From contig JALTHV010000244.1 of assembly GCA_027004315.1 (NCBI GenBank), positions 1 through 22,034 on the forward strand: a stretch of 22,034 nucleotides of DNA, in the 5' to 3' direction. The notes under the pieces were generated by a model, which had not been told where the DNA came from, ran no database searches, and saw only the letters and a program-made list of their open reading frames with translations. The translations under genes and the position numbers were made by a program. Below, piece after piece: positions 1-6,862 of this stretch. The DNA comes from Deltaproteobacteria bacterium (lineage in GTDB: Bacteria; Desulfobacterota; Dissulfuribacteria; Dissulfuribacterales; UBA3076). Numbering within the stretch: position 1 is the stretch's first letter; each line of letters starts with the position of its first letter.

Positions 1-129
1 AAGGAGCTCCTGGGGCTTATCGCATCAAAAATCAGATCTCTTAGACCGCCAGAACCCTATAAGGGTAAGGGGATCCGGTATATAGATGAGCAGATAATCC
101 GTAAGGCAGGAAAGACCGCTGCTAGTTAA
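1..129 (+). CDS. rplF: 50S ribosomal protein L6, C-terminal end (partial)
   Basis: An open frame enters from the left edge and stops at TAA 127-129, giving the last 42 residues. They include RPPEPYKGKGIRY and end in KAGKTAAS, which is the conserved C-terminal signature of bacterial L6: the second alpha/beta domain that contacts 23S rRNA near the sarcin-ricin loop. L6 is a late-assembling large-subunit protein. Its place directly before rplR is the usual spc-operon order. The 5' part lies outside the window, so neither start nor length can be judged. Confidence 0.95.
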   Translation, partial: KELLGLIASKIRSLRPPEPYKGKGIRYIDEQIIRKAGKTAAS

Positions 130-180
130 GATGGCTTATTAGGCGGTTAGGTTAAAATAAAAAAAGTACAATCTAACTAA

Positions 181-194
181 CAGCCTACAGCCTA
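181..194. repeat. Two tandem CAGCCTA heptamers
   Basis: Two perfect tandem copies of CAGCCTA lie in the 122-nt rplF-rplR spacer. The same heptamer, or its complement TAGGCTG, recurs at the rplQ stop codon (7444-7457), just after asd (18190-18211) and before the aldolase gene (18465-18513). Confidence 0.6.
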
Positions 195-251
195 AAAAGC
201 TAACATAAAGTTTGATATATTCTTGAGAGACAGGGAGTATAGTAAGCAATT

Positions 252-623
252 ATGGTAAATAGTAGTCCTAAGCTGAAGGCGCGTTTAAGGCGTAGACAGC
301 ATATTCGAAAACGTTTGTCAGGGACCTTAGAGCGCCCACGGATGGCAGTTTCCCGGAGTAACAGGCATATATATGTCCAGATTATTGATGATGAACAAGG
401 TACTACTATTGCTGCTGCTTCTTCTTTGACCCCTGAAATCAAGGCTAAAGTGAAGGATCTGGAAGGCAAAAAGGCTGTAGCTCAAGAAGTTGGTCGATTT
501 ATAGCACAGAAGGCAAAGGAGAAGGGCATAAGTACCGTGAGATTTGACCGTGGTGGTTATCTTTATCATGGTAGGATTAAGGCCCTTGCTGATGCGGCAA
601 GAGAGGTCGGCCTTGATTTTTGA
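252..623 (+). CDS. rplR: 50S ribosomal protein L18
   Basis: L18 binds 5S rRNA together with L5 and L25 and helps build the central protuberance of the large subunit. The 123-residue product has the family's usual length. It has a basic N-terminal arm (KLKARLRRRQHIRKRL) followed by the conserved core with ERPRMAVSRSNRHIYVQIIDD, and ends in the typical FDRGGYLYHGRIKALADAAREVGLDF block. I chose ATG 252 because it is the first start in frame and the basic arm follows at once; a GGGAG element lies upstream at a rather long distance. It sits between rplF and rpsE, as in most spc operons. Confidence 0.97.
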   Translation: MVNSSPKLKARLRRRQHIRKRLSGTLERPRMAVSRSNRHIYVQIIDDEQGTTIAAASSLTPEIKAKVKDLEGKKAVAQEVGRFIAQKAKEKGISTVRFDRGGYLYHGRIKALADAAREVGLDF

Positions 624-677
624 ACCGTTTGTTATAGGGTAATCATTTATATTTTTAGATAGTTGGCAAAATTTTTG

Positions 678-835
678 GTAAGTTCTCAATAAGTCATGGC
701 AATACAGTGTTTCCCCTCACCCAAAACCTCTCCCCTGGGGGAGAGGGCAGGGTGAGGGGGCGAGAGCATATTGGAAAAAAGAAGCATCCTGTAATCGGCT
801 GCCCAAAATGATGCCCCAACTTATTGAGAACTTAC
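678..835. mobile_element. 158-bp MITE-like element with 17-bp TIRs and 8-bp target duplication
   Basis: The left end GTAAGTTCTCAATAAGT (678-694) is the exact reverse complement of the right end ACTTATTGAGAACTTAC (819-835). The element is flanked by the direct repeat AATTTTTG at 670-677 and 836-843, the expected footprint of transposition. It contains no credible gene, so it would have to be moved by a transposase encoded elsewhere. The interior holds a GC-rich double hairpin (713-759). Removing the element and one flank copy shortens the rplR-rpsE spacer from 295 to 129 nt. A related but diverged end is present at 18326-18348. I cannot name the parental insertion-sequence family. Confidence 0.88.
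713..759. repeat. GC-rich two-step palindrome inside the MITE
   Basis: CCCCTCACCC (713-722) pairs perfectly with GGGTGAGGGG (750-759). Nested inside, CCTCTCCCC (727-735) pairs with GGGGAGAGG (738-746). The internal loop is AAAA against GCA and the apex is only two bases. In RNA this is a very stable hairpin within the ribosomal-protein transcript. It has no T-tract after it, so it is not a classical terminator. Confidence 0.8.
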
Positions 836-918
836 AATTTTTGTGATGTTTTTGCTTGGTAAGGTCAGGTGTGGGGTAATGGGTTACTTTATGGCCAATT
901 ACTGTAAGGGAGAGGACA

Positions 919-1425
919 TTGCAGGATAGATTTGTAAATAATGAACAGGAGTTGATAGAGAAGGTGGTCTTTATCAACCGGGTAGCCAAGGTCGTTAAGG
1001 GTGGAAGGCGTTTTAGCTTCAGTGCCCTTTCCGTGGTAGGTGATGGTGCAGGTAGTGTTGGTTTTGCCATGGGAAAGGCAAAAGAAGTCCCGGAGGCCCT
1101 TAGGAAGGCCCGTGAGAAGGCCGGTAAGTCTATGATCAAGATTCCTATGGTAGGTAAGACTATCCCTCACGAAATAATAGGCCATTTTGGTGCAGGCAGA
1201 GTCTTGTTGAAACCTGCTTCACCTGGTACCGGGGTTATAGCTGGGGCAGTAGTCCGTGCAGTTATGGAGGCGGCGGGGGTTCAGGACTTGTTGACTAAAT
1301 GTCTCGGTTCCAATAATCCACACAATGTAATTCATGCCACATTTGAAGGTCTAAAGGCCTTACATGTCTCTGTAACCAGGGCAAAGGCTCGGGGAAAGTT
1401 CATTGAAGGGACCAGTGAAACGTAA
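919..1425 (+). CDS. rpsE: 30S ribosomal protein S5
   Basis: S5 lies near the decoding centre and the mRNA entry site and affects translational accuracy. The 168-residue product is full length. The N-terminal double-stranded-RNA-binding domain reads VVFINRVAKVVKGGRRFSFS and contains the GDGAGSVGFAMGKAKEVPEA loop. The C-terminal domain includes HFGAGRVLLKPASPGTGVIAGG-like sequence and SNNPHNVIHATFEGL. The start is TTG 919, placed 3 nt after AGGGAGAGG (907-915); no better in-frame ATG lies nearby. Its upstream spacer carries the MITE at 678-835, and the usual downstream partner rpmD is not present. Confidence 0.96.
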   Translation: MQDRFVNNEQELIEKVVFINRVAKVVKGGRRFSFSALSVVGDGAGSVGFAMGKAKEVPEALRKAREKAGKSMIKIPMVGKTIPHEIIGHFGAGRVLLKPASPGTGVIAGAVVRAVMEAAGVQDLLTKCLGSNNPHNVIHATFEGLKALHVSVTRAKARGKFIEGTSET

Positions 1426-1735
1426 TTGTTCATTTTTTTACCCGATACTGGTAAACTTTTTCCCGGCCTTTAAAGCTAAATGGTCGCGTTATGCAAAGAT
1501 AGAGCATTTTTTGTCTGCGGTTGAAAAACCAAAATAAAGTCTAGCAACTTATTTGATATTCCCGTGTGGCAGTTGAGATTTGTGGCCTCTGCCTTTGGCG
1601 AATTAGAAATAAGGTAACCGTCCGGAGTTCACTAGAGATTTGGGCTGTTTATTTGCGAGTTCCTCACCACTAAGGGACTGTACAGTCCTAAATATGGTGG
1701 CAGTTTGATTAATAGAGCATTTGAGGAGTTTTTAT
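1426..1735. other. 310-nt spacer without a gene where rpmD is expected
   Basis: I read all frames for the 55-60-residue L30 protein normally encoded between rpsE and rplO and found only short, stop-ridden frames. Two structures are visible. A hairpin TTTACC/GGTAAA (1437-1442 and 1450-1455) followed by CTTTTT could be a weak terminator just after rpsE. A perfect 14-bp palindrome, GGACTGTACAGTCC, lies at 1675-1688. Nothing else is recognisable, and no terminal inverted repeats or target duplication were found. Confidence 0.7.
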
Positions 1736-2191
1736 ATGATTACATTGGATTCCTTAAGACCTCATCTAGGGTCCAGGCATAGAAGGAAACGAGTTGGAAG
1801 AGGGCAGGGGTCAGGTCACGGGAAGACAGCCTGTAGGGGTCAAAAAGGACAGGGTTCCAGGTCTGGTGCAGCTATCCCTTCAGGATTTGAAGGTGGCCAG
1901 ATGCCGCTGTACAGGCAGCTTCCTAAAAGAGGTTTTAAGAATCCCTTTAAAAAGGCCTATGGCATATTGAATCTAGGCGATTTGGAAAAAATCAGGCATG
2001 AAGGAGTAGTGGATCTTGCCCTTGTAAAGGCAGAGGGTCTGGTACGTAAGCGCTATCGTCTTTTGAAGATATTAGGTAACGGGGATCTAGATCAACCGGT
2101 TACAGTCCGTGCTCATGCAGTGAGTGAAACAGCCAAGAATAAGATCGAGGCCGCTGGTGGGCGGATAGAGATCATTACTACAGAGACATAA
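1736..2191 (+). CDS. rplO: 50S ribosomal protein L15
   Basis: L15 is a late-assembly large-subunit protein with a long extended N-terminal arm that penetrates 23S rRNA. The 151-residue product starts MITLDSLRP. It has the glycine/arginine-rich arm (RHRRKRVGRGQGSGHGKTACRG, then GQKGQGSRSG), the motif FEGGQMPLYRQLPKRGF, and a C-terminal globular domain ending in KIEAAGGRIEII. I chose ATG 1736 rather than the in-frame TTG at 1721 because GAGGAG (1723-1728) sits 7 nt ahead of the ATG and family members begin close to this point. The stop codon's last base is the first base of the heptamer repeat at 2191-2239. Confidence 0.96.
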   Translation: MITLDSLRPHLGSRHRRKRVGRGQGSGHGKTACRGQKGQGSRSGAAIPSGFEGGQMPLYRQLPKRGFKNPFKKAYGILNLGDLEKIRHEGVVDLALVKAEGLVRKRYRLLKILGNGDLDQPVTVRAHAVSETAKNKIEAAGGRIEIITTET

Positions 2192-2239
2192 AGACAGAAG
2201 ACAGAGGTCGGAAGACAGAAGACAGAGGTCAGAGGTCAG
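2191..2239. repeat. Tandem heptanucleotide repeat, 7 units
   Basis: Seven consecutive 7-mers run without a gap: AAGACAG, AAGACAG, AGGTCGG, AAGACAG, AAGACAG, AGGTCAG, AGGTCAG. There are two main unit types, which suggests that a 21-bp block was itself duplicated. The array fills most of the rplO-secY spacer and begins on the last base of the rplO stop codon. Confidence 0.85.
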
Positions 2240-2267
2240 GAATAAATGAAAGGATTAGAGGTATAAG

Positions 2268-3575
2268 GTGTTTGAAGGGATTGGGAATCTAGGCCAGATA
2301 CCAGAGTTGCGTAAACGTATTGGTTTTACGCTACTTATGCTGGCTGTATATCGGATCGGGGTCCAGATTCCTACCCCTGGTATTGACGTCGCGGCCATGG
2401 CGTCTTTTTTCAACCGGGTCCAGGGTACACTATTTGGCATGTTCAATATGTTCTCTGGCGGGGCTCTCAGGAGAATGTCTGTCTTGGCTCTGGGCATAAT
2501 GCCCTATATTAGCGTCTCTATCATTATTGAGCTCCTTGCAGTGGCTATCCCACAGCTTGAGGCCTTAAAGAAGGAGGGCGAGGCCGGTAGAAAGAAAATC
2601 AGCCAGTATACCAGATATGGCACAGTAGCTCTGAGCCTTGCCCAGGGCCTTGGTATTGCCTTTGGTCTTGAAAGGATGACTGCACCGAATGGTGCTCCAG
2701 TAGTAGCAAACCCAGGTATAGGCTTTCTGCTGTTGACTTCTCTGACCCTGATGTCTGGGACCATATTTCTGATGTGGATTGGAGAACAGATTACAGAGAG
2801 GGGTGTCGGTAATGGTATTTCTCTGATCATCTTTGCCGGTATTGTAGCCAGGACGCCCTCGGCCATTATAGATACCTTCAGCCTGATACGTACCGGTGAT
2901 ATACATCCGGGGTTATTCCTTATCCTTTTGCTAATGATGCTCCTAGTGGTTGCTTTTATCTGCTTTATGGAACAGGCCCACAGGCGAATTCCAGTTCAAT
3001 ATGCGAGGAGGGTGGTGGGGCGTAAGGTATATGGAGGGCAAAGTACCCATTTACCCTTGAAGGTGAATACTGCAGGGGTGATACCACCGATTTTTGCCTC
3101 GTCTATTATCATGTTCCCTGCAACCATAGCAAATTTTATACAGATACCCTGGATGCAGAGTATGGCCCAGGGGTTGAGGCCTGGGAGTTTTTATTATGAG
3201 GCGATTTATGTTATAGCCATCGTCTTTTTCTGTTATTTCTATACTGCTATAACTTTCAATCCAGTAGATATAGCAGACAATTTGAAGAAAAATGGTGGCT
3301 ATGTCCCTGGTCTTAGGCCAGGAAGGAACACTTCAGAATACATTGATAAAGTGCTGACGAGGATTACTCTGATAGGTGCTGTATATGTGTCTGTGATCTG
3401 TGTGTTACCTAGTATATTGATTACAAAATTTAATGTCCCTTTTTATTTTGGTGGGACCGCTCTTTTAATTGTAGTTGGTGTGGCTATGGATACTATGGCC
3501 CAAATTGAGTCCCATCTTATTACCAGAAACTATGAAGGCTTTATGAGAGGAGCCAAGCTGAAAACAAGAAGGTAG
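2268..3575 (+). CDS. secY: Protein translocase subunit SecY
   Basis: SecY is the channel-forming inner-membrane subunit of the SecYEG translocon, passing unfolded preproteins across the membrane and inserting membrane proteins. The 435-residue length is standard. About ten hydrophobic segments alternate with short loops. Recognisable family blocks are RIGVQIPTPGID near the first transmembrane helix and the plug, LGIMPYISVSIIIELL, GEQITERGVGNGISLIIFAGI, and NPVDIADNLKKNGGYVPGLRPG before the large cytoplasmic loop. The start is GTG 2268 with AGAGG just upstream. It is followed directly by infA; adk and map, which commonly intervene, are absent. Confidence 0.97.
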   Translation: MFEGIGNLGQIPELRKRIGFTLLMLAVYRIGVQIPTPGIDVAAMASFFNRVQGTLFGMFNMFSGGALRRMSVLALGIMPYISVSIIIELLAVAIPQLEALKKEGEAGRKKISQYTRYGTVALSLAQGLGIAFGLERMTAPNGAPVVANPGIGFLLLTSLTLMSGTIFLMWIGEQITERGVGNGISLIIFAGIVARTPSAIIDTFSLIRTGDIHPGLFLILLLMMLLVVAFICFMEQAHRRIPVQYARRVVGRKVYGGQSTHLPLKVNTAGVIPPIFASSIIMFPATIANFIQIPWMQSMAQGLRPGSFYYEAIYVIAIVFFCYFYTAITFNPVDIADNLKKNGGYVPGLRPGRNTSEYIDKVLTRITLIGAVYVSVICVLPSILITKFNVPFYFGGTALLIVVGVAMDTMAQIESHLITRNYEGFMRGAKLKTRR

Positions 3576-3649
3576 TAGCTGGGCTGATAAGAATTTGTAA
3601 AGAGAAAGGCCATGGAATTACCTTTTTACAGATTCCAAGGATAAAATAG

Positions 3650-3868
3650 ATGTCTAAAGGTGATGCAATCCAGGTTGAAGGAAAGGTACTTGAGACCTTA
3701 CCCAATGCGATGTTTCGTGTTGAGTTGGAAAATGGCCATAGGGTACTTGCCCATATCTCTGGTAAGATGCGTATGCACTATATAAAGATATTGCCTGGTG
3801 ATAGGGTGATTGTAGAATTGTCGCCCTATGATCTGTCCAGAGGCCGTGTTGTATATAGGGCTAGGTGA
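3650..3868 (+). CDS. infA: Translation initiation factor IF-1
   Basis: IF-1 is a single OB-fold protein that occupies the 30S A site during initiation and supports IF-2 and IF-3. The 72-residue length is exactly that of the family. The sequence shows the typical MSKGDAIQVEGKVLETLPNAMFRV start, the LENGHRVLAHISGKMRMHYIKILPGD core and the C-terminal VELSPYDLSRGRVVYR. ATG 3650 follows CCAAGG by about 9 nt. The gene lies 74 nt after secY and 150 nt before rpmJ. Confidence 0.97.
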   Translation: MSKGDAIQVEGKVLETLPNAMFRVELENGHRVLAHISGKMRMHYIKILPGDRVIVELSPYDLSRGRVVYRAR

Positions 3869-4018
3869 ATCTATTTTAAAGGCCCTGGATACAAGGTACG
3901 AAGTCTTCGATAAATGGCATAATTAGGACTACAGTGTAGTAAAAACTGAAGTAATGTCTGAGAATTTTAAAGAGATCAGGATTGAATCTCTGTCTGAAAG
4001 AGTGATGAGGTGAACGCC

Positions 4019-4132
4019 ATGAAGGTTAAAGCATCAGTTAAATGCCGTTGCAGGGACTGTAAAATAGTCCGCCGTAAGGGCGTCGTAAGGGTAATCTGTA
4101 AGAATCCAAGGCATAAACAACGGCAGGGATAA
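4019..4132 (+). CDS. rpmJ: 50S ribosomal protein L36 (zinc-binding form)
   Basis: A 37-residue frame starts at ATG 4019, after GAGGTG (4008-4013), and stops at TAA 4130-4132. It starts MKVKASVKCRCRDCK and ends NPRHKQRQG, a near-perfect match to bacterial L36, the smallest large-subunit protein. Cys11, Cys14, Cys27 and His32 form the C-x2-C-x12-C-x4-H zinc ribbon, so this is the zinc-dependent form. Cys9 is an extra cysteine next to it. The gene sits in its usual place between infA and rpsM, 13 nt before the latter. Confidence 0.97.
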   Translation: MKVKASVKCRCRDCKIVRRKGVVRVICKNPRHKQRQG

Positions 4133-4145
4133 AGGGGGTTGATCT

Positions 4146-4520
4146 GTGGCAAGAATCGCGGGTGTCGAACTGCCTAAGAATAAGAGGCTTGGGACTGCAC
4201 TTACCTATATTTATGGTATCGGACGTACTACTGCCCAGCAGATTCTGGACAAGGCGCAAGTTGATAGGGATAAAAAGACTGATGATCTAACAGACCAAAA
4301 TATTACTGCTCTGCGGAAGATTATCGATGCCGAGTATAAAGTAGAAGGAGATCTCCGTAGAGAAGTGTCATTGAACATCAAGCGCTTAATGGATCTTGGG
4401 AGCTATCGTGGGCTGAGGCACCGTAGAGGTCTTCCAGCCAATGGACAACGTACCAAAACCAATGCCCGTACTCGAAAGGGTCCTAGGCGCTCAATTGTCA
4501 AAAAGAAGAAGAGGCAGTAG
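4146..4520 (+). CDS. rpsM: 30S ribosomal protein S13
   Basis: S13 lies in the head of the small subunit and contacts 5S-rRNA-bound L5 and the P-site tRNA. The 124-residue product begins MARIAGVELPKNKRLGTALTYIYGIG, contains the helix-two-turn-helix block, and ends with the basic tail RTKTNARTRKGPRRSIVKKKKRQ that reaches towards the tRNA. The start is GTG 4146, with the purine run AAAGGGGG (4131-4138) about 7 nt upstream. It opens the alpha-operon block rpsM-rpsK-rpsD-rpoA-rplQ. Confidence 0.97.
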   Translation: MARIAGVELPKNKRLGTALTYIYGIGRTTAQQILDKAQVDRDKKTDDLTDQNITALRKIIDAEYKVEGDLRREVSLNIKRLMDLGSYRGLRHRRGLPANGQRTKTNARTRKGPRRSIVKKKKRQ

Positions 4521-4539
4521 AAACGGAGGATAGAGGAAT

Positions 4540-4926
4540 ATGGCATCACCGAGAAAAGGTGGCCGAAAAGAAAAGAAAAATGTGCCAGAGGGTACTGTAC
4601 ATGTACAGTCTACTTTTAATAATACAATAGTCACCATAACTGATAAACTGGGGAATACAGTTTCTTGGGCAAGTTCTGGATCTCAGGGCTTTAAGGGTTC
4701 CAGGAAAGGTACTCCGTTTGCTGCTCAGAGGGCGGCTGAAACCGCTGCCCGAAAGGCAGCAGATCATGGCATGAGGAATGTTGAGGTCCATATTATGGGC
4801 CCGGGGTCTGGCAGAGAAGCAGCCTTACGGGCACTCCAAATAGCAGGATTTAGGATTTCAGTTATTCGGGATGTTACTCCTATTCCCCATAATGGTTGTA
4901 AACCTCCAAAGAGACGTAGAGTTTAG
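4540..4926 (+). CDS. rpsK: 30S ribosomal protein S11
   Basis: S11 is located on the platform of the small subunit, near the 3' end of 16S rRNA and the E site. The 128-residue length is standard. The sequence shows GTVHVQSTFNNTIVTITD, then the SSGSQGFKGSRKGTPFAAQRAAE segment, and the C-terminal IRDVTPIPHNGCKPPKRRRV. ATG 4540 follows GGAGGA (4525-4530), with a further GAGGA at 4533-4537. Only 19 nt separate it from rpsM, and 42 nt from rpsD. Confidence 0.97.
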   Translation: MASPRKGGRKEKKNVPEGTVHVQSTFNNTIVTITDKLGNTVSWASSGSQGFKGSRKGTPFAAQRAAETAARKAADHGMRNVEVHIMGPGSGREAALRALQIAGFRISVIRDVTPIPHNGCKPPKRRRV

Positions 4927-4968
4927 GACTGGAGTCGGGGGCAAGGGTTATTAACTGGAGGTAGTAGT

Positions 4969-5592
4969 TTGGCTAGATATACAGGACCACGATGTCGCTT
5001 GTGCCGTAGAGAGGGGTGTAAACTCTTTCTCAAGGGCGATAAATGTTATTCAGATAAGTGTGCTTTCGAAAAGCGTAGCTATATTCCAGGAGAGCATGGA
5101 CAGGGTCGAATAAAGGTCTCTGACTATGGGATTCGTCTGAGAGAGAAACAGCGAGTTCGGCGCATGTATGGGTTACAGGAGGCACAATTCAGGAGTTATT
5201 TTGACAAGGCAGACCATCAAAAAGGGATCACAGGTACTAATCTTCTTGTACTTTTGGAAAGGCGACTCGATAATGTAGTTTACCGTCTTGGTCTCGCCGA
5301 GTCTAGGGCGCAGGCCCGTCAATTAGTTCTTCATGGGCATTTCACTGTGAATGGGAAAAAAGTGAATATACCATCTTTTTTGGTGCGTCAGGGAGATGAA
5401 ATTGAAGTAAAGGAGAAGAGTAAGGCTATACTCCCAATCAGGCAGGCCTTAGGGGCGGTTGCCCGCAGAGGTATACCGGAATGGCTGGAGCTGGATGACG
5501 ACAAGATGCGGGGTAGAGTGAAGGGGATGCCCGAACGAGAGCATATAACTATGCCCATTCAGGAACAACTAATAGTCGAGTTCTATTCTTAA
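4969..5592 (+). CDS. rpsD: 30S ribosomal protein S4 (zinc-binding form)
   Basis: S4 is a primary 16S-binding protein that nucleates assembly of the 30S body and forms part of the mRNA entry channel. In many bacteria it also represses its own operon. The product has 207 residues. The N-terminus carries Cys9, Cys12, Cys26 and Cys31, the zinc-ribbon pattern of cysteine-bearing S4 proteins such as that of Thermus. An S4 RNA-binding domain follows, with LERRLDNVVYRLGLAESRAQARQLVLHGHFTVNG. The start is TTG 4969, 7 nt after GGAGG (4957-4961). The upstream rpoA spacer is long (181 nt) and I recognised no S4-binding pseudoknot in it. Confidence 0.96.
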   Translation: MARYTGPRCRLCRREGCKLFLKGDKCYSDKCAFEKRSYIPGEHGQGRIKVSDYGIRLREKQRVRRMYGLQEAQFRSYFDKADHQKGITGTNLLVLLERRLDNVVYRLGLAESRAQARQLVLHGHFTVNGKKVNIPSFLVRQGDEIEVKEKSKAILPIRQALGAVARRGIPEWLELDDDKMRGRVKGMPEREHITMPIQEQLIVEFYS

Positions 5593-5773
5593 CCCATACA
5601 GTTATGCAAAATGGCTGGCGAGTCTTATTCGCATTATAAATCATGCACTTCCTAGAATTTTTTAATGGATACGACGTAGTTTCAATCCCAAAATGAGCGA
5701 TCCGTAAGGTCAACATCCATGGTAGTGAAATTATTAGGCTATATAGTTGCTATAAGAGGCCAAGACAGACAAT

Positions 5774-6862
5774 ATGAGTGCTGAACAGATTCCATACTAT
5801 CGCAATTGGCGGGGTTTGATTCGTCCCAAAAGACTAGAAGTTGATAGCGATACACATACAGGTTTGTATGGCAAGTTTACCTGTGAACCCTTAGAAAAAG
5901 GCTATGGGGTCACATTAGGCAATGCCTTGCGTCGTGTACTCTTGTCTTCTCTTCAGGGGGCTGCAATCGTCTCTGTGAAGATAGATGGGGTCTTACACGA
6001 GTTCGGGACCATGCCAGGTGTGATTGAAGACGTAACAGATATTATACTTAACCTGAAAGGTGTACGTCTAAAGCTCTTCAATGATGAAGAGAAACTCTTA
6101 AAACTGAAAAAACAGGGTTCAGGAGAACTTCGGGCCGGGGATCTGATTGCTCCACAGGGCGGTGTTGAGATACTAAATCCTGAGCATCACATTGCTACAC
6201 TGACAGAAGATGCTGAGGTCCGAATGGATCTGCTGGTGAAATGGGGCAAGGGCTATGTCTCTGCTGAGAGAAATAAGGATCCAGATCAGCCTATAGGTAC
6301 TATAGCTATAGATGCCCTGTTTTCTCCAATCCGTAAAGTCAATTTTGCTGTTACGCAGGCCCGTGTTGGCCAGAGGACAGACTACGATAAGTTGACAATA
6401 GAAGTCTTGACCGATGGCGCTGTTACTCCAGAGGACGCTATTGCCTATGCCGCAAAGATTTTAAAGGAGCAATTTACAATATTTATAAATTTTAATGAGG
6501 ATGAGGAGCCTGTAGAAGAGAAGCACCTTCCTGATTTCGGAAGTAAGCTCGGATACCTGGATCGGAAGATTGATGAGTTGGAATTTTCGGTACGCTCGGC
6601 CAATTGTCTTAAAAATGCAAATATCCATTATATTGGTGAGCTGGTACAGAAGACAGAGCAGGAGATGCTTAAAACCAAGAATTTCGGTCGGAAGTCTCTG
6701 CAGGAGATCCAAAAAAATCTGGATGCCATGGGATTGCAGTTGGGGATGAACCTTGAGGGGTGGTCTCCACCTAAGGAGAAGGAAACCGACACAGAAGAGG
6801 ATTCTGCTAAAGAGGAAGCTACAGAAGAAGCCAAGAAGGAAAATGAAGGTGATCAGTCATGA
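5774..6862 (+). CDS. rpoA: DNA-directed RNA polymerase subunit alpha
   Basis: The alpha subunit dimerises to start polymerase assembly, and its C-terminal domain binds UP elements and activators. The product has 362 residues against the usual 330-340. The N-terminal assembly domain contains EPLEKGYGVTLGNALRRVLLSS and EFGTMPGVIEDVTDIILNLK. A linker precedes the C-terminal helix-hairpin-helix domain (FSVRSANCLKNANIHYIGELV, then NFGRKSLQEIQKNL). After this comes an acidic, low-complexity tail of about 30 residues, mostly Glu, Lys and Thr. ATG 5774 is the start; AAGAGG lies about 15 nt upstream, a weak spacing. The stop overlaps the rplQ start (ATGA). Confidence 0.97.
   Translation: MSAEQIPYYRNWRGLIRPKRLEVDSDTHTGLYGKFTCEPLEKGYGVTLGNALRRVLLSSLQGAAIVSVKIDGVLHEFGTMPGVIEDVTDIILNLKGVRLKLFNDEEKLLKLKKQGSGELRAGDLIAPQGGVEILNPEHHIATLTEDAEVRMDLLVKWGKGYVSAERNKDPDQPIGTIAIDALFSPIRKVNFAVTQARVGQRTDYDKLTIEVLTDGAVTPEDAIAYAAKILKEQFTIFINFNEDEEPVEEKHLPDFGSKLGYLDRKIDELEFSVRSANCLKNANIHYIGELVQKTEQEMLKTKNFGRKSLQEIQKNLDAMGLQLGMNLEGWSPPKEKETDTEEDSAKEEATEEAKKENEGDQS

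Noticed and set aside
717..1139. A - strand open frame overlapping the MITE and rpsE that could have been a transposase remnant
   Set aside because: Its translation is proline- and leucine-rich noise from the GC-rich palindrome and the reverse of rpsE. No transposase motif is visible.
2191..2239. Heptamer array considered as a CRISPR-like repeat or operator cluster
   Set aside because: Units are 7 nt with no spacers, which excludes CRISPR. Inverted symmetry expected of operators is absent.
5593..5773. 181-nt rpsD-rpoA spacer considered as an S4-binding site or separate rpoA promoter
   Set aside because: Only a short GCGA/TCGC stem and weak -10-like sequences are present. Neither a pseudoknot nor a convincing -35/-10 pair was found.
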